Assembly (NCBI RefSeq): GCF_036320655.1
Contig: NZ_CP143258.1
Span: 682,001 to 746,000, forward strand
Direction: 5' to 3'
Source of the DNA: Porphyromonas pogonae
GTDB lineage: Bacteria; Bacteroidota; Bacteroidia; Bacteroidales; Porphyromonadaceae
DNA: 64,000 nt
Both the position numbers and the translations under genes were made by a program. Positions 38,474 to 46,561 of this stretch are shown one piece after another (the stretch's first letter is position 1; each line of letters begins with the position of its first letter). The notes under the pieces were generated by a model. The model saw only the letters and a list, made by a program, of their open reading frames with translations. It was not told the DNA's origin and made no database searches.

Positions 38474-38730
38474 ATTGTAGCATAAAGCATGGTATAGAGC
38501 CATGTGCCGATAATAATAATGATATCAGATTACAGCTCTTGGTACTGAATAGTGGGTATTCTGGGGTGGATTAAATACCTATTAGTCGTGATTGGCTGTT
38601 GCGGGAGAGTTCTATATTTTTATGCTACAATTGTGAAGTTATGAATAGATCATTCGAAAAAGTATTTTTAGGCATCTATCATCTGAGTGATGTCTGTGAT
38701 ATATTGAAAAATAATAATAAAAACCCTATA

Positions 38731-38760
38731 AAAAGCCCGACATTACCGTCGGGCTTTTTT
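38731..38760 (+). terminator. Terminator/attenuator hairpin before the TonB receptor gene
   Basis: AAAAGCCCGAC (38731-38741) pairs with GTCGGGCTTTT (38748-38758) and a T-run follows. It ends 49 bp before the receptor start and is the second terminator in this gap, so it must end a different transcript: a leader or a small RNA from about 38.5-38.7 kb. Confidence 0.8.
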
Positions 38761-38808
38761 GTTGAACAATAATTTGAAACGTTCAGGGTGGCAAATACAT
38801 TAATATTT

Positions 38809-41166
38809 ATGAATAAGATTAGATACAACTTGTACAAAGGTGTGGCCATGATGAGTTTGCTCCTATGCTCATCGGTTTTGTTGCAGGCTCAACAGCTTTT
38901 TCTGAGAGGTGTAGTGCGTGATGCCCAAACGGGTGATGCACTTGTGGGAGCCAGTGTAAAAGTGGAGAATGACAAAAATGGGTGCATTACGAGGGATAAT
39001 GGCAGCTATAGTCTCAAGATGCAGGCCGTAAAGTCTCGTGTTACTTTTCGATACATGGGCTATAAGTCCAGAACTATTTCGGTAGATTTTGCAGGGGCTT
39101 CCGAGCTTGTGCATAATATATCGCTCGCTCCCTCAGACCGTAGCTTGGGCGAAGTAGTGGTAACCGCCAAAAATGAAGCCCGTGTGATACATGAGAGTGC
39201 CTTGCCCGTTTCCGTCATATCGGCATCACAGTTGCAAGGTAGCGTAAGTAGTGTAAATGACGTACTGGCACGCACCGCAGGGATTACCATACGTAATACG
39301 GGTGGGGTAGGTAGTGCCTCACGTATCTCTGTCAGGGGACTTGAAGGCAAGAGAATCGGGGTATTCATTGACGAGCATCCTATAGGTCAGATGCAGAATT
39401 TTGTCACACTCAATGACATTCCCATAGATATGATAGAGCGTATAGAGGTATACAAAGGGGTTGTGCCCAATAAGTTTGGCGGTAATTCCATGGGAGGAGC
39501 GGTGAATATTGTGCTCAAAGAATATCCGCCTGTTTATCTCGACGCTTCTTATGAAATAGGATCTTTCAATACCCATCGCTTCAATAGTGTGATGAAGCGG
39601 TCACTCCCCAACCAAGGATTGCAATTTGGTATAGGCGGAGGGGTTACATACTCGGACAATGACTATGAGATGAAGCTTCCTCACTTTGATAATATAAGGG
39701 TGAAGAGAAAACATGATAAGTATACCAAGATACTCGCCGGTGGTAGTATCAAAGCTACCAAATGGTGGTTCGATGAAGTGGAAGTGGAGCCATTTTTCTC
39801 TAAAAGTTACAGACAGATGCAAGGTATAGAGACAGATATTCGCGAAGCTTACAACCAATCCATAGGTTGTGGCGTAAATACCAAGTTGAAGAAGGATGAC
39901 TTTCTGGTGTCAGGGCTTGACCTTGATTTCCAAACGGGAATCGTATATAATTACTACGGGCTCAAGGACAAAGCCATGCACCGATATGACTGGACGGGTA
40001 AGCAGTATCCTCCCGTGTCGTCTTATGGCGGAGAACTGGGGAGTACACCCGCCGACGGTAAGAACAAGTCCTTAGACTTTGCCAATAAGATCAATGTGAA
40101 CTATACCTTGGACAAGCATCAGGCTCTTAACTTCAACTCCTATTTCTCCAAAACTAATTTATATCCCAAGGATGAATTGATGGAGAAGTCCTTAGGCTTT
40201 AAAAACAATTATGATAGCCATATGAATACCCTGACTTTGGGACTGGCTTATGAAATAAATGCTTTCGAAAAGAAGTTGCTCAACTCCCTTACAACAAAAT
40301 ATTACCACTATAGCTCTCACTCTATTGTGCCTATTGCTTTCGGCATTAAAGAGAATAAAGTGATTGATCTCAACAAGAATTATTTCGGGTTCAATGAAGC
40401 GATGCGTTATAAGATCAATCCCAACTTACTTGTAAAAGCTTCTTTTGCCTACGATATTCGCATTCCTAGTTCGGAAGAGCTCTTGGGCGATGGCTTTTCT
40501 GTGGCTGCCGCTCCAAATCTGAGCCCGGAGCGTAATCATAGTTATAATCTGGGGATGATCTATCACAAGAGGTTTACCGGGGGCAATACTATCGAAGTGG
40601 AGATAAACGGATTTTATTCTACTCTAACCGATATGATCCGCTTCTCAAAAAGCACCGGCCCCATGGCTATCTATGAGAACTTTGGGAAGATGCGTACTTA
40701 TGGTGCTGAGGCAGAAGTGAAGTCCGATATTACACCGTGGTTGTATGGGTATGTCAATGCCACATATCAAGATCTCCGCGATATACGTAAACTTAAAGCC
40801 GGATCGGAGGTTCCTAACCCCACTCATGGTAAGCGCATGCCTAATATCCCTTACCTCATGGGCAATGCCGGGGTGGAGATACACAAGCAAAACTTATTTG
40901 GAGGCACAGAACAGAATACACGTATAATGCTCGACGGGTCTTATACCCACGAGTACTTCTATGACTTTGAGGTCAGTAAATTGCAGGAGCGCAAGATCCC
41001 TTCTTCACTGTTACTTGACTTTGCTTTGGAGCATAGCTTCATGAACAAACGCTGGACGGTAACTTTCAAGATCAAGAACGTAACCAACCGTGAGATGTTT
41101 TCCGAATTTAATTTTCCCATGCCGGGTCGCAATTTCGGGCTCAAGGTGCGCTATCTATTCAAGTAG
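38809..41166 (+). CDS. TonB-dependent outer-membrane receptor (XusA-like)
   Basis: A 785-residue receptor. After the signal peptide (to about LLQAQ) come a carboxypeptidase-regulatory-like domain (about 25-110, LRGVVRDAQTGDALVGASVKVE), a plug with VVVTAKNEARVIHESALPVSVIS and RISVRGLEGKRIGVFIDE, and a barrel ending FGLKVRYLFK. The ATG at 38809 gives a better signal peptide than the GTG at 38788. It is followed 56 bp later by a DUF4374 lipoprotein, the pair seen in the Bacteroides XusAB xenosiderophore uptake system, so iron-siderophore or heme import is likely. A terminator-like hairpin precedes it. Confidence 0.85.
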   Translation: MNKIRYNLYKGVAMMSLLLCSSVLLQAQQLFLRGVVRDAQTGDALVGASVKVENDKNGCITRDNGSYSLKMQAVKSRVTFRYMGYKSRTISVDFAGASELVHNISLAPSDRSLGEVVVTAKNEARVIHESALPVSVISASQLQGSVSSVNDVLARTAGITIRNTGGVGSASRISVRGLEGKRIGVFIDEHPIGQMQNFVTLNDIPIDMIERIEVYKGVVPNKFGGNSMGGAVNIVLKEYPPVYLDASYEIGSFNTHRFNSVMKRSLPNQGLQFGIGGGVTYSDNDYEMKLPHFDNIRVKRKHDKYTKILAGGSIKATKWWFDEVEVEPFFSKSYRQMQGIETDIREAYNQSIGCGVNTKLKKDDFLVSGLDLDFQTGIVYNYYGLKDKAMHRYDWTGKQYPPVSSYGGELGSTPADGKNKSLDFANKINVNYTLDKHQALNFNSYFSKTNLYPKDELMEKSLGFKNNYDSHMNTLTLGLAYEINAFEKKLLNSLTTKYYHYSSHSIVPIAFGIKENKVIDLNKNYFGFNEAMRYKINPNLLVKASFAYDIRIPSSEELLGDGFSVAAAPNLSPERNHSYNLGMIYHKRFTGGNTIEVEINGFYSTLTDMIRFSKSTGPMAIYENFGKMRTYGAEAEVKSDITPWLYGYVNATYQDLRDIRKLKAGSEVPNPTHGKRMPNIPYLMGNAGVEIHKQNLFGGTEQNTRIMLDGSYTHEYFYDFEVSKLQERKIPSSLLLDFALEHSFMNKRWTVTFKIKNVTNREMFSEFNFPMPGRNFGLKVRYLFK

Positions 41167-41222
41167 CCCTTTGAATACTTAAGCATGAATACAATTATGG
41201 TTTTATTTAAAATAATTTTAAG

Positions 41223-42461
41223 ATGAAAAAGACAATTATCCCTATTGTGTTAGCTTTGTCGATAGGTTTAGCCGGATGCTCCAAAAGTAATGATAATCCG
41301 AAGCCTGACCCTAATCCCAACCCTAACCCAGAAGTAAGAGAAAAGATATTGATAGAAACATCAGTATTCAATCCCGGAGGTGAGACGGGCAGTTCTTACA
41401 TACAGATGATACCCAATTTATTGCCCAAGACTTATGATAATACCCATGCCATCCCGGCAGGGTTTCATGTGAGTTGCAATGTTGTGGGTAATCATGTCTA
41501 TGATTTTCCCAACTACTTGGGGAGTACTAAGTCCGAGCTTGTCCAATATACAGTAGGGGATAACGGTACCCTGATGAATAAGAAAGGGATGACCTTGCCG
41601 GGCAACTCCGCGGCATCCAATGTGGTGGAGTTGAATGGAAGCAAAGCTTATCTTGCATTGCAGAGCATAGGCTATGTTTATGTATTTGACCCATCTACCA
41701 TGCAGAAGATAGGTGAGATAGACCTCAACAGCCTGAAAGCAGAGGGAGCTAACGTGTCACCTGGTGCGATGCTAATACGTGACAACTACTTGTATGTAGG
41801 ACTTAACCAGATGAATAATAGCTGGATGCCTAATGAGAAGCAAGCTGAAGTAGCTATCATAGATACCAAAACGGATAAGGTGGTGAAAAAGATCATCGAC
41901 AAGAAGCATCAGCTATCATTTGCTACACGTCCCATAGAGCCCAAATCTATTTTTATGGATGAGGCAGGCGATATATACATCAATTGTTTAGGAGGCTTCG
42001 GGCTCAAACCCGGTTTTGAAGGAGGTCTTTTGAGGATCAAAAAAGGTCAAACGGATTTTGATCCTAATTATGTATTGGATCTCAGCAAGACGGATATTGA
42101 AGGTCTTGAGGTTTCGGGCAAGGCTCAGTTCATTGCTTCGTGTTGCTACATCGGCAATGGCTTGTTGGCTGCTTATCTCAATGTCAATGCTCTAGAACCG
42201 GGCGGTAATCCCTATACCGCATTTATACAAGCAGCAGCCATCATTGATATTCGCACGGGTAAGATTTCTCGTATTAAAGAGTTGGCTCCTTCCAATCCGT
42301 TCACCATGGCTATTGGGTTGTATAAAGATCAGGTTATCTTCGGCTCTTCCAATAAGAAGGATGAGGGGCTCTATAGTTACACCCCCAAAGATGGCAAAGT
42401 GGTTGGCCCTATTGTGCGTACTCAAGGTACTCCTATATTCTTCCATTACTTTGGGAAGTAA
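41223..42461 (+). CDS. DUF4374 lipoprotein (XusB-like), beta-propeller
   Basis: A 412-residue lipoprotein (lipobox LAGC, Cys 19) followed by a low-complexity Asp/Asn/Pro linker (PKPDPNPNPNP). The remainder has repeated propeller-blade patterns (YVFDPSTMQKIGEID, VAIIDTKTDKVVKKI, AAIIDIRTGKISRIKEL), as in DUF4374. In Bacteroides thetaiotaomicron, XusB of this family binds ferric siderophores outside the cell and hands them to the receptor encoded beside it. Ligand identity here is unknown. A bidirectional terminator follows. Confidence 0.82.
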   Translation: MKKTIIPIVLALSIGLAGCSKSNDNPKPDPNPNPNPEVREKILIETSVFNPGGETGSSYIQMIPNLLPKTYDNTHAIPAGFHVSCNVVGNHVYDFPNYLGSTKSELVQYTVGDNGTLMNKKGMTLPGNSAASNVVELNGSKAYLALQSIGYVYVFDPSTMQKIGEIDLNSLKAEGANVSPGAMLIRDNYLYVGLNQMNNSWMPNEKQAEVAIIDTKTDKVVKKIIDKKHQLSFATRPIEPKSIFMDEAGDIYINCLGGFGLKPGFEGGLLRIKKGQTDFDPNYVLDLSKTDIEGLEVSGKAQFIASCCYIGNGLLAAYLNVNALEPGGNPYTAFIQAAAIIDIRTGKISRIKELAPSNPFTMAIGLYKDQVIFGSSNKKDEGLYSYTPKDGKVVGPIVRTQGTPIFFHYFGK

Positions 42462-42556
42462 ATCCGAGGTGAAGCTGTCTTGTGAGAGCATCAATTATAA
42501 ACATTGATTTGCTAAAGGCTTGATTTCAACACCTTACTTACACTCCTATTTATGCA

Positions 42557-42591
42557 ACGACTCCCGAGAGATTGTTCTACTCGGGAGTCGT
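42557..42591. terminator. Bidirectional terminator between the DUF4374 gene and aqpZ
   Basis: ACGACTCCCGAG (42557-42568) and CTCGGGAGTCGT (42580-42591) form a 12-bp perfect stem between two convergent genes, with T-rich flank on the right. Confidence 0.85.
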
Positions 42592-42645
42592 CTTTTCAAG
42601 AATGCGATGAGCTGCACCCTTTTGACACTGATTCAAACAAGGTTG

Positions 42646-43320
42646 TTACCTTTCGCTATCAGTGTTGATTGCTTTCCACAATAATGAAGCTATGGCTCCA
42701 CCGCAGAAAGGTGCTACTATAAATAACCATAACTGGCTCAGGGCTTCTCCTCCTGCGTACAATGCCGGCCCTAAGCTGCGAGCAGGATTGACTGATGTAC
42801 CTGTGATGGGAATACAAACGATGTGGATGAGTGTAAGAGCAAGGCCTATGGCTATACCCGCAAAACCTGCAGGAGCTTTTTTGCTGGTGGCGCCAAATAC
42901 GACTAAAACGAATATCGCTGTGAAAATAGTTTCTGACAAGAAAGCAGGCATTAGCTCTCCTTCTCTAAAACTATTGGCTCCCGTACCTGTAAGCCCCATG
43001 GACATAGTGATTACATAAAGAATAGATGATCCTATAATGGCTCCAATGAATTGGAACAGAATATACATACCGGCATCTTTACCGTTGATCTTTCCGCTCA
43101 ACCACATACCCAATGTGATGGCAGGGTTGATGTGACAACCTGATATACTCCCTATGGTGTAAACCATAGCCAAAACTGAAAGACCGAAAGCAAAGGCTAC
43201 TCCCAGAGTGCCCACTCCCGTGCCCACAGCATCCGGAGCTCCTCCACTAATCACGGCGCTTCCGCAACCCATCAGAACCAATACAAGGGTTCCTAATAAC
43301 TCAGCTAAATACTTCTTCAT
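42646..43320 (-). CDS. aqpZ: Aquaporin Z
   Basis: A 224-residue, six-helix water channel. The two pore motifs are present: NPA in GCHINPAITLG and NPA in GTSVNPARSLGP. I start at MKKYLAELLG (43320); the open frame extends 22 codons further, but those residues (ITFNNKTLTITININKN) are not family-like. It mediates osmotic water flow across the inner membrane and is a single gene with no operon partner. Confidence 0.95.
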   Translation of the reverse strand: MKKYLAELLGTLVLVLMGCGSAVISGGAPDAVGTGVGTLGVAFAFGLSVLAMVYTIGSISGCHINPAITLGMWLSGKINGKDAGMYILFQFIGAIIGSSILYVITMSMGLTGTGANSFREGELMPAFLSETIFTAIFVLVVFGATSKKAPAGFAGIAIGLALTLIHIVCIPITGTSVNPARSLGPALYAGGEALSQLWLFIVAPFCGGAIASLLWKAINTDSER

Positions 43321-43606
43321 GTTCTTATTGATATTAATTGTGATAGTCAGAGTTTTATTGTTAAATGTTATTAAAAACATATGCAAAGATATAAAATTAA
43401 CTGATATTTTGTCTTTGTTTTAATTCTTTTCATCGTTTTTTGTGAAAAAACGTATTCAAGTGCTATTCTTTTCTTGTGCCTTGATTGAGGCAATTGATAT
43501 CGCAAATAATCACCAAGATATACCAACAAAATATCTGCAAATTAGACTTATATATCCAGCTTGCTGATTTTCTTTATACGATTAACTCCTGAAAGAGCCC
43601 AAATCA

Positions 43607-43793
43607 GAGACCGTTGCATAGTAGGCCAATTGCTTCGTTGCTTGCGAGATTCGCGCTTGGTCATTTACCTGAAGTAAACTCCCTGTGCACTCACTCTTAG
43701 CACCTTGCACTTTACCCTCTCTGCCCGGTCAAAGTGTCTTTTGTCGGCTTTGCCTCCAAAATCCACAAGACTGTTGACTTTTGCAACAGTCTC
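43607..43793 (+). mobile_element. 187-bp MITE, copy 2
   Basis: Same 187-bp unit and ends as copy 1 (GAGACCGTTGCA ... TGCAACAGTCTC). It is flanked by an exact 5-bp target duplication AATCA (43602-43606 and 43794-43798). It abuts the left edge of a second-type 22-bp array. Confidence 0.9.
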
Positions 43794-43794
43794 A

Positions 43795-43882
43795 ATCAAT
43801 GTTTGAGAATGATGATGTCAACCTTTGAGATTGACTCGGTCAATCTTTGAGAATGACAAGGTCGGTCTTTGAAGATGAAATA
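43795..43882 (+). repeat. Second-type 22-bp minisatellite, four units
   Basis: Four abutting 22-bp units at 43795, 43817, 43839 and 43861. Each is built around GTCAA-n-CTTTGAGAATGA or a close variant. The sequence differs from the TTATC-type units of cassettes A-C but the period is the same. The MITE target duplication overlaps the first unit. There is no coding potential. Confidence 0.8.
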
Positions 43883-44122
43883 ATCGATGTTTTGTTATAA
43901 TAATTCGGCCTTATAATCGCGATAAAGATGGCTTGTACATTGATCATCTTATTATATTGTAGGGCAAATGGCTTTCTTTTTGAACTTGTGATGCGTAAAA
44001 TGGCCTTGTCTCTTTCAAAAAGCAATAGTTTCGATGTAGTAATAGTTCTATCAAATATATCGAAAAGTAATATTCAATATTCATGTTGTGCTTAGCGCGT
44101 CTTATCGTACCAGCACTTTATT

Positions 44123-44309
44123 GAGACCGTTGCATAGCAGGCCAATTGCTTCGTTGCTTGCGAGATTCGCGCTTGGTCATTTACCTGAAGTAAACACCCT
44201 GTGCACTCACTCTTAGCGCCTTGCACTTTACCCTCTCAGCCCGGTCAAAGTGTCTTTTGTCGGCTTTGCCTCCAAAATCCATGAGACTGTTGACTTTTGC
44301 AACAGTCTC
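44123..44309 (+). mobile_element. 187-bp MITE, copy 3
   Basis: Same unit as the other copies, 330 bp from copy 2. The flanking 5-mers are TTATT and TTATG, four of five matching. The rest of the aqpZ to Crp gap (43321-44523) is AT-rich and shows only the terminator-like hairpin at 44337. Confidence 0.85.
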
Positions 44310-44336
44310 TTATGGTGAATAAATTCATATAAAAGC

Positions 44337-44381
44337 AGAGACCGCATTTGTATCGATTGGGAACGATGCAGATGCGGCTCT
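44337..44381 (-). terminator. Terminator-like hairpin after the Crp/Fnr gene
   Basis: AGAGACCGCAT (44337-44347) pairs with ATGCGGCTCT (44372-44381), with an inner ATCG/CGAT pair. On the minus strand it ends in CTTTTAT. It lies 143 bp downstream of the regulator gene. Confidence 0.5.
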
Positions 44382-44523
44382 GGGTATGAATTGGTGACAT
44401 GGATTTATCCCCTTGGAGGATTACACGATAGTGTGCTTTTAAATATAAGTGCTGATCAGTTACTTTCGCTCTCCCCCCCCTTGTAACCATTGGGGGGATT
44501 TAATTTTGTGGTTTGAGTCGCTA

Positions 44524-45219
44524 TTACTCGAGGGTTCTCAGTTTTTTCAAATCAATTATGGTGATCATCTTATGATTGATACTGATGATATTTTCCTCTT
44601 CGAGTTCACTCAAAGTTCGTACCAGTGACTGCCTACTCACACCAAACTTGTCTGCCAGGTCTTGACGTGTCACAGGTAGCATCACAGTGTATGGCTCCGT
44701 ATTGGTGGGTTTGAGTTCGAAAAGATATTGTCCCAGTTTGCCTTTTATGGATTTGAGAGAGAGGAAGCGTATTTTTTCACTCAGAAATCTATTGATGTCC
44801 GAAACCGATTGGATAAAATTGAAAAGTATACGCTCATGCTCTTGCATGCTTTTGAGAAATATCTCCCGTTCCATTACAAATAGAGCGGTAGGCTTTTCCA
44901 CTTGCACCGTTACCGGAAATCGGTTGTCTTGAGCAAAGAGTATCGCAGGGGCTATTATTCTGTTGATGCCTATGCGGTCTATCACTACATATTTGCCGGC
45001 TCCGTTGTCCATGCGGGCTAGTAGCTCCCCCTCCAGCACTATCATCATTTTATTACAGCGATCGCCTGCCATGGCAAAGAGGTCGCCTTTGTCATAATAT
45101 TTTATTTTGTAAGGATATTTCTCCAAAAAAGCAACCGACTCATCTTCACCGATCCCCTTAAAGAGAGCGGTGTTGGTGAGTCGGCTGAGAATATCTTCAA
45201 AGTTAAAGTCTGCTTTCAT
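44524..45219 (-). CDS. Crp/Fnr-family transcriptional regulator, HcpR candidate
   Basis: A 231-residue regulator: N-terminal cyclic-nucleotide-binding-type beta roll (about 20-130, IKYYDKGDLFAMAGDRCNKMMIVLEGELLARM), a long dimer helix, and a C-terminal helix-turn-helix TRQDLADKFGVSRQSLVRTLSELEEENII. There is no Fnr-type Cys cluster. In Porphyromonas the Crp/Fnr protein HcpR activates hcp under nitric oxide stress; hcp is in this window, 15 kb away, with a palindromic upstream site, so this may be HcpR. That link is inference. It sits between two MITEs and a peptidase gene. Confidence 0.88.
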   Translation of the reverse strand: MKADFNFEDILSRLTNTALFKGIGEDESVAFLEKYPYKIKYYDKGDLFAMAGDRCNKMMIVLEGELLARMDNGAGKYVVIDRIGINRIIAPAILFAQDNRFPVTVQVEKPTALFVMEREIFLKSMQEHERILFNFIQSVSDINRFLSEKIRFLSLKSIKGKLGQYLFELKPTNTEPYTVMLPVTRQDLADKFGVSRQSLVRTLSELEEENIISINHKMITIIDLKKLRTLE

Positions 45220-45264
45220 GTGCCCAAGATAGCAAACTTTATTGAAAATAAGAGGCTTGTTTAT

Positions 45265-46473
45265 TTATTTTATGCCAAGCTTCTTAGCAATATCTTTGGG
45301 GATAGCATTCTTGTGGATCACTATGTTCATGGTGCGACCTGCAACATAGTTCCATGATGCGTACCAGATACCTTTGTAGCTACCGGCATCGCCCCATGAA
45401 TTCTTTACCATAAAGAACTTCTTGCCCAATTGATTTTCAGCAAGGCCGTAGATAAGCATGCCGTGGTCGTCGGTGAGGGTGTAGTTGTCAAAACATTCCT
45501 GACGGTATGCCTGCGTAGGAGTGATCTCGGGGCAGTTAGCTCTTCTAATCATTTTCATCCCTTCGGCTTTCTTGTCATTGGCACTAAGTCCCAACCAGCG
45601 AGCTTGGTCAGACCCTTTAGTTTCTATTGTTTTGAGGTCGGTAAGTACGGCAATACCGTCACGTGTGAAACCCAGTTCGCTCACGTCAGCACCCCAAGCG
45701 ATAGAGTACCCTGTGTTTACGGCATTTTCCATCACTTTCATAAACTCATCTATAGGTAAGTTGTATGAGTTTGCCCAGCGCCAGTTGTCTTCTATTTCCA
45801 GTTGGAACTGCGAATAGAAGGGATGGTGTGAAAATGATGTTAGCGATACATAGTCATCAGCATTAAGGCCCAAAGTCTGCGCAAAAGAGCTGGGTGTATA
45901 GCTTTTGCTTTTGTATGTAAATTTATCGGGAGTAGTGCCCAGATAAGAATCTATCACAGCATTATAGGCAGTCTTCCATGCAGGACTCAGCTTACCGTTA
46001 GGGTTTTTGATGATCGCATCTATGCAAGCTTTGGCCAGAGATTCCATTTCGCTATGCTGGTTTTTGTCTGTGCCATAGCATAGGCCTGTCATTACCTCTT
46101 CGGGGACAATACCATAGTGTTTCAATACGTAGATCACATCATAGAATGAGCCGCCTTGACCAAAGTTGAGCTTACCGTGCATGCGCACGTATTTTTCGGC
46201 TTTGTCTTTGTAGCTGTGGTTTACAACGAACATATCAGATAGATCATATTCGCCTTTACCCATTCTCATAAGTTCACTTTCCAGAAAACCCACACCGGAG
46301 TATGACCAGCAAGTACCGGAGTTAGCTTGATTTTTTATGGAGGTGATACCAACTGCCTTGAGGGTCTTAAACTGATTCTCAGCATTCTTGACCGTATCAT
46401 TCTGTGCGGGCGTTTGCGCAATAAGGCTAAGCGGAGCCAAAGCAACTACCGCCGTGAGTAGAAATCTTTTCAT
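45265..46473 (-). CDS. Exported C1-family aminopeptidase (bleomycin hydrolase type)
   Basis: A 402-residue papain-fold peptidase of the bleomycin hydrolase/aminopeptidase C group. It has a signal peptide (VVALAPLSLIAQ), unusual for that otherwise cytoplasmic group but normal in Porphyromonas. Catalytic Cys55 is in NSGTCWSYS, His in LTDDHGMLIYG and Asn in VKNSWGD. It probably trims peptides in the periplasm or on the surface, fitting an organism that feeds on protein. A -7-like TATATTTG is at 46531-46538 on the minus strand. Confidence 0.92.
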   Translation of the reverse strand: MKRFLLTAVVALAPLSLIAQTPAQNDTVKNAENQFKTLKAVGITSIKNQANSGTCWSYSGVGFLESELMRMGKGEYDLSDMFVVNHSYKDKAEKYVRMHGKLNFGQGGSFYDVIYVLKHYGIVPEEVMTGLCYGTDKNQHSEMESLAKACIDAIIKNPNGKLSPAWKTAYNAVIDSYLGTTPDKFTYKSKSYTPSSFAQTLGLNADDYVSLTSFSHHPFYSQFQLEIEDNWRWANSYNLPIDEFMKVMENAVNTGYSIAWGADVSELGFTRDGIAVLTDLKTIETKGSDQARWLGLSANDKKAEGMKMIRRANCPEITPTQAYRQECFDNYTLTDDHGMLIYGLAENQLGKKFFMVKNSWGDAGSYKGIWYASWNYVAGRTMNIVIHKNAIPKDIAKKLGIK

Positions 46474-46561
46474 ACGAATTTTTAAGATGATATTTATATT
46501 GTTGAATGTGGCTTACAATAGGTTACCCTGCAAATATAATAATAAAAGAATAAATATGAGC

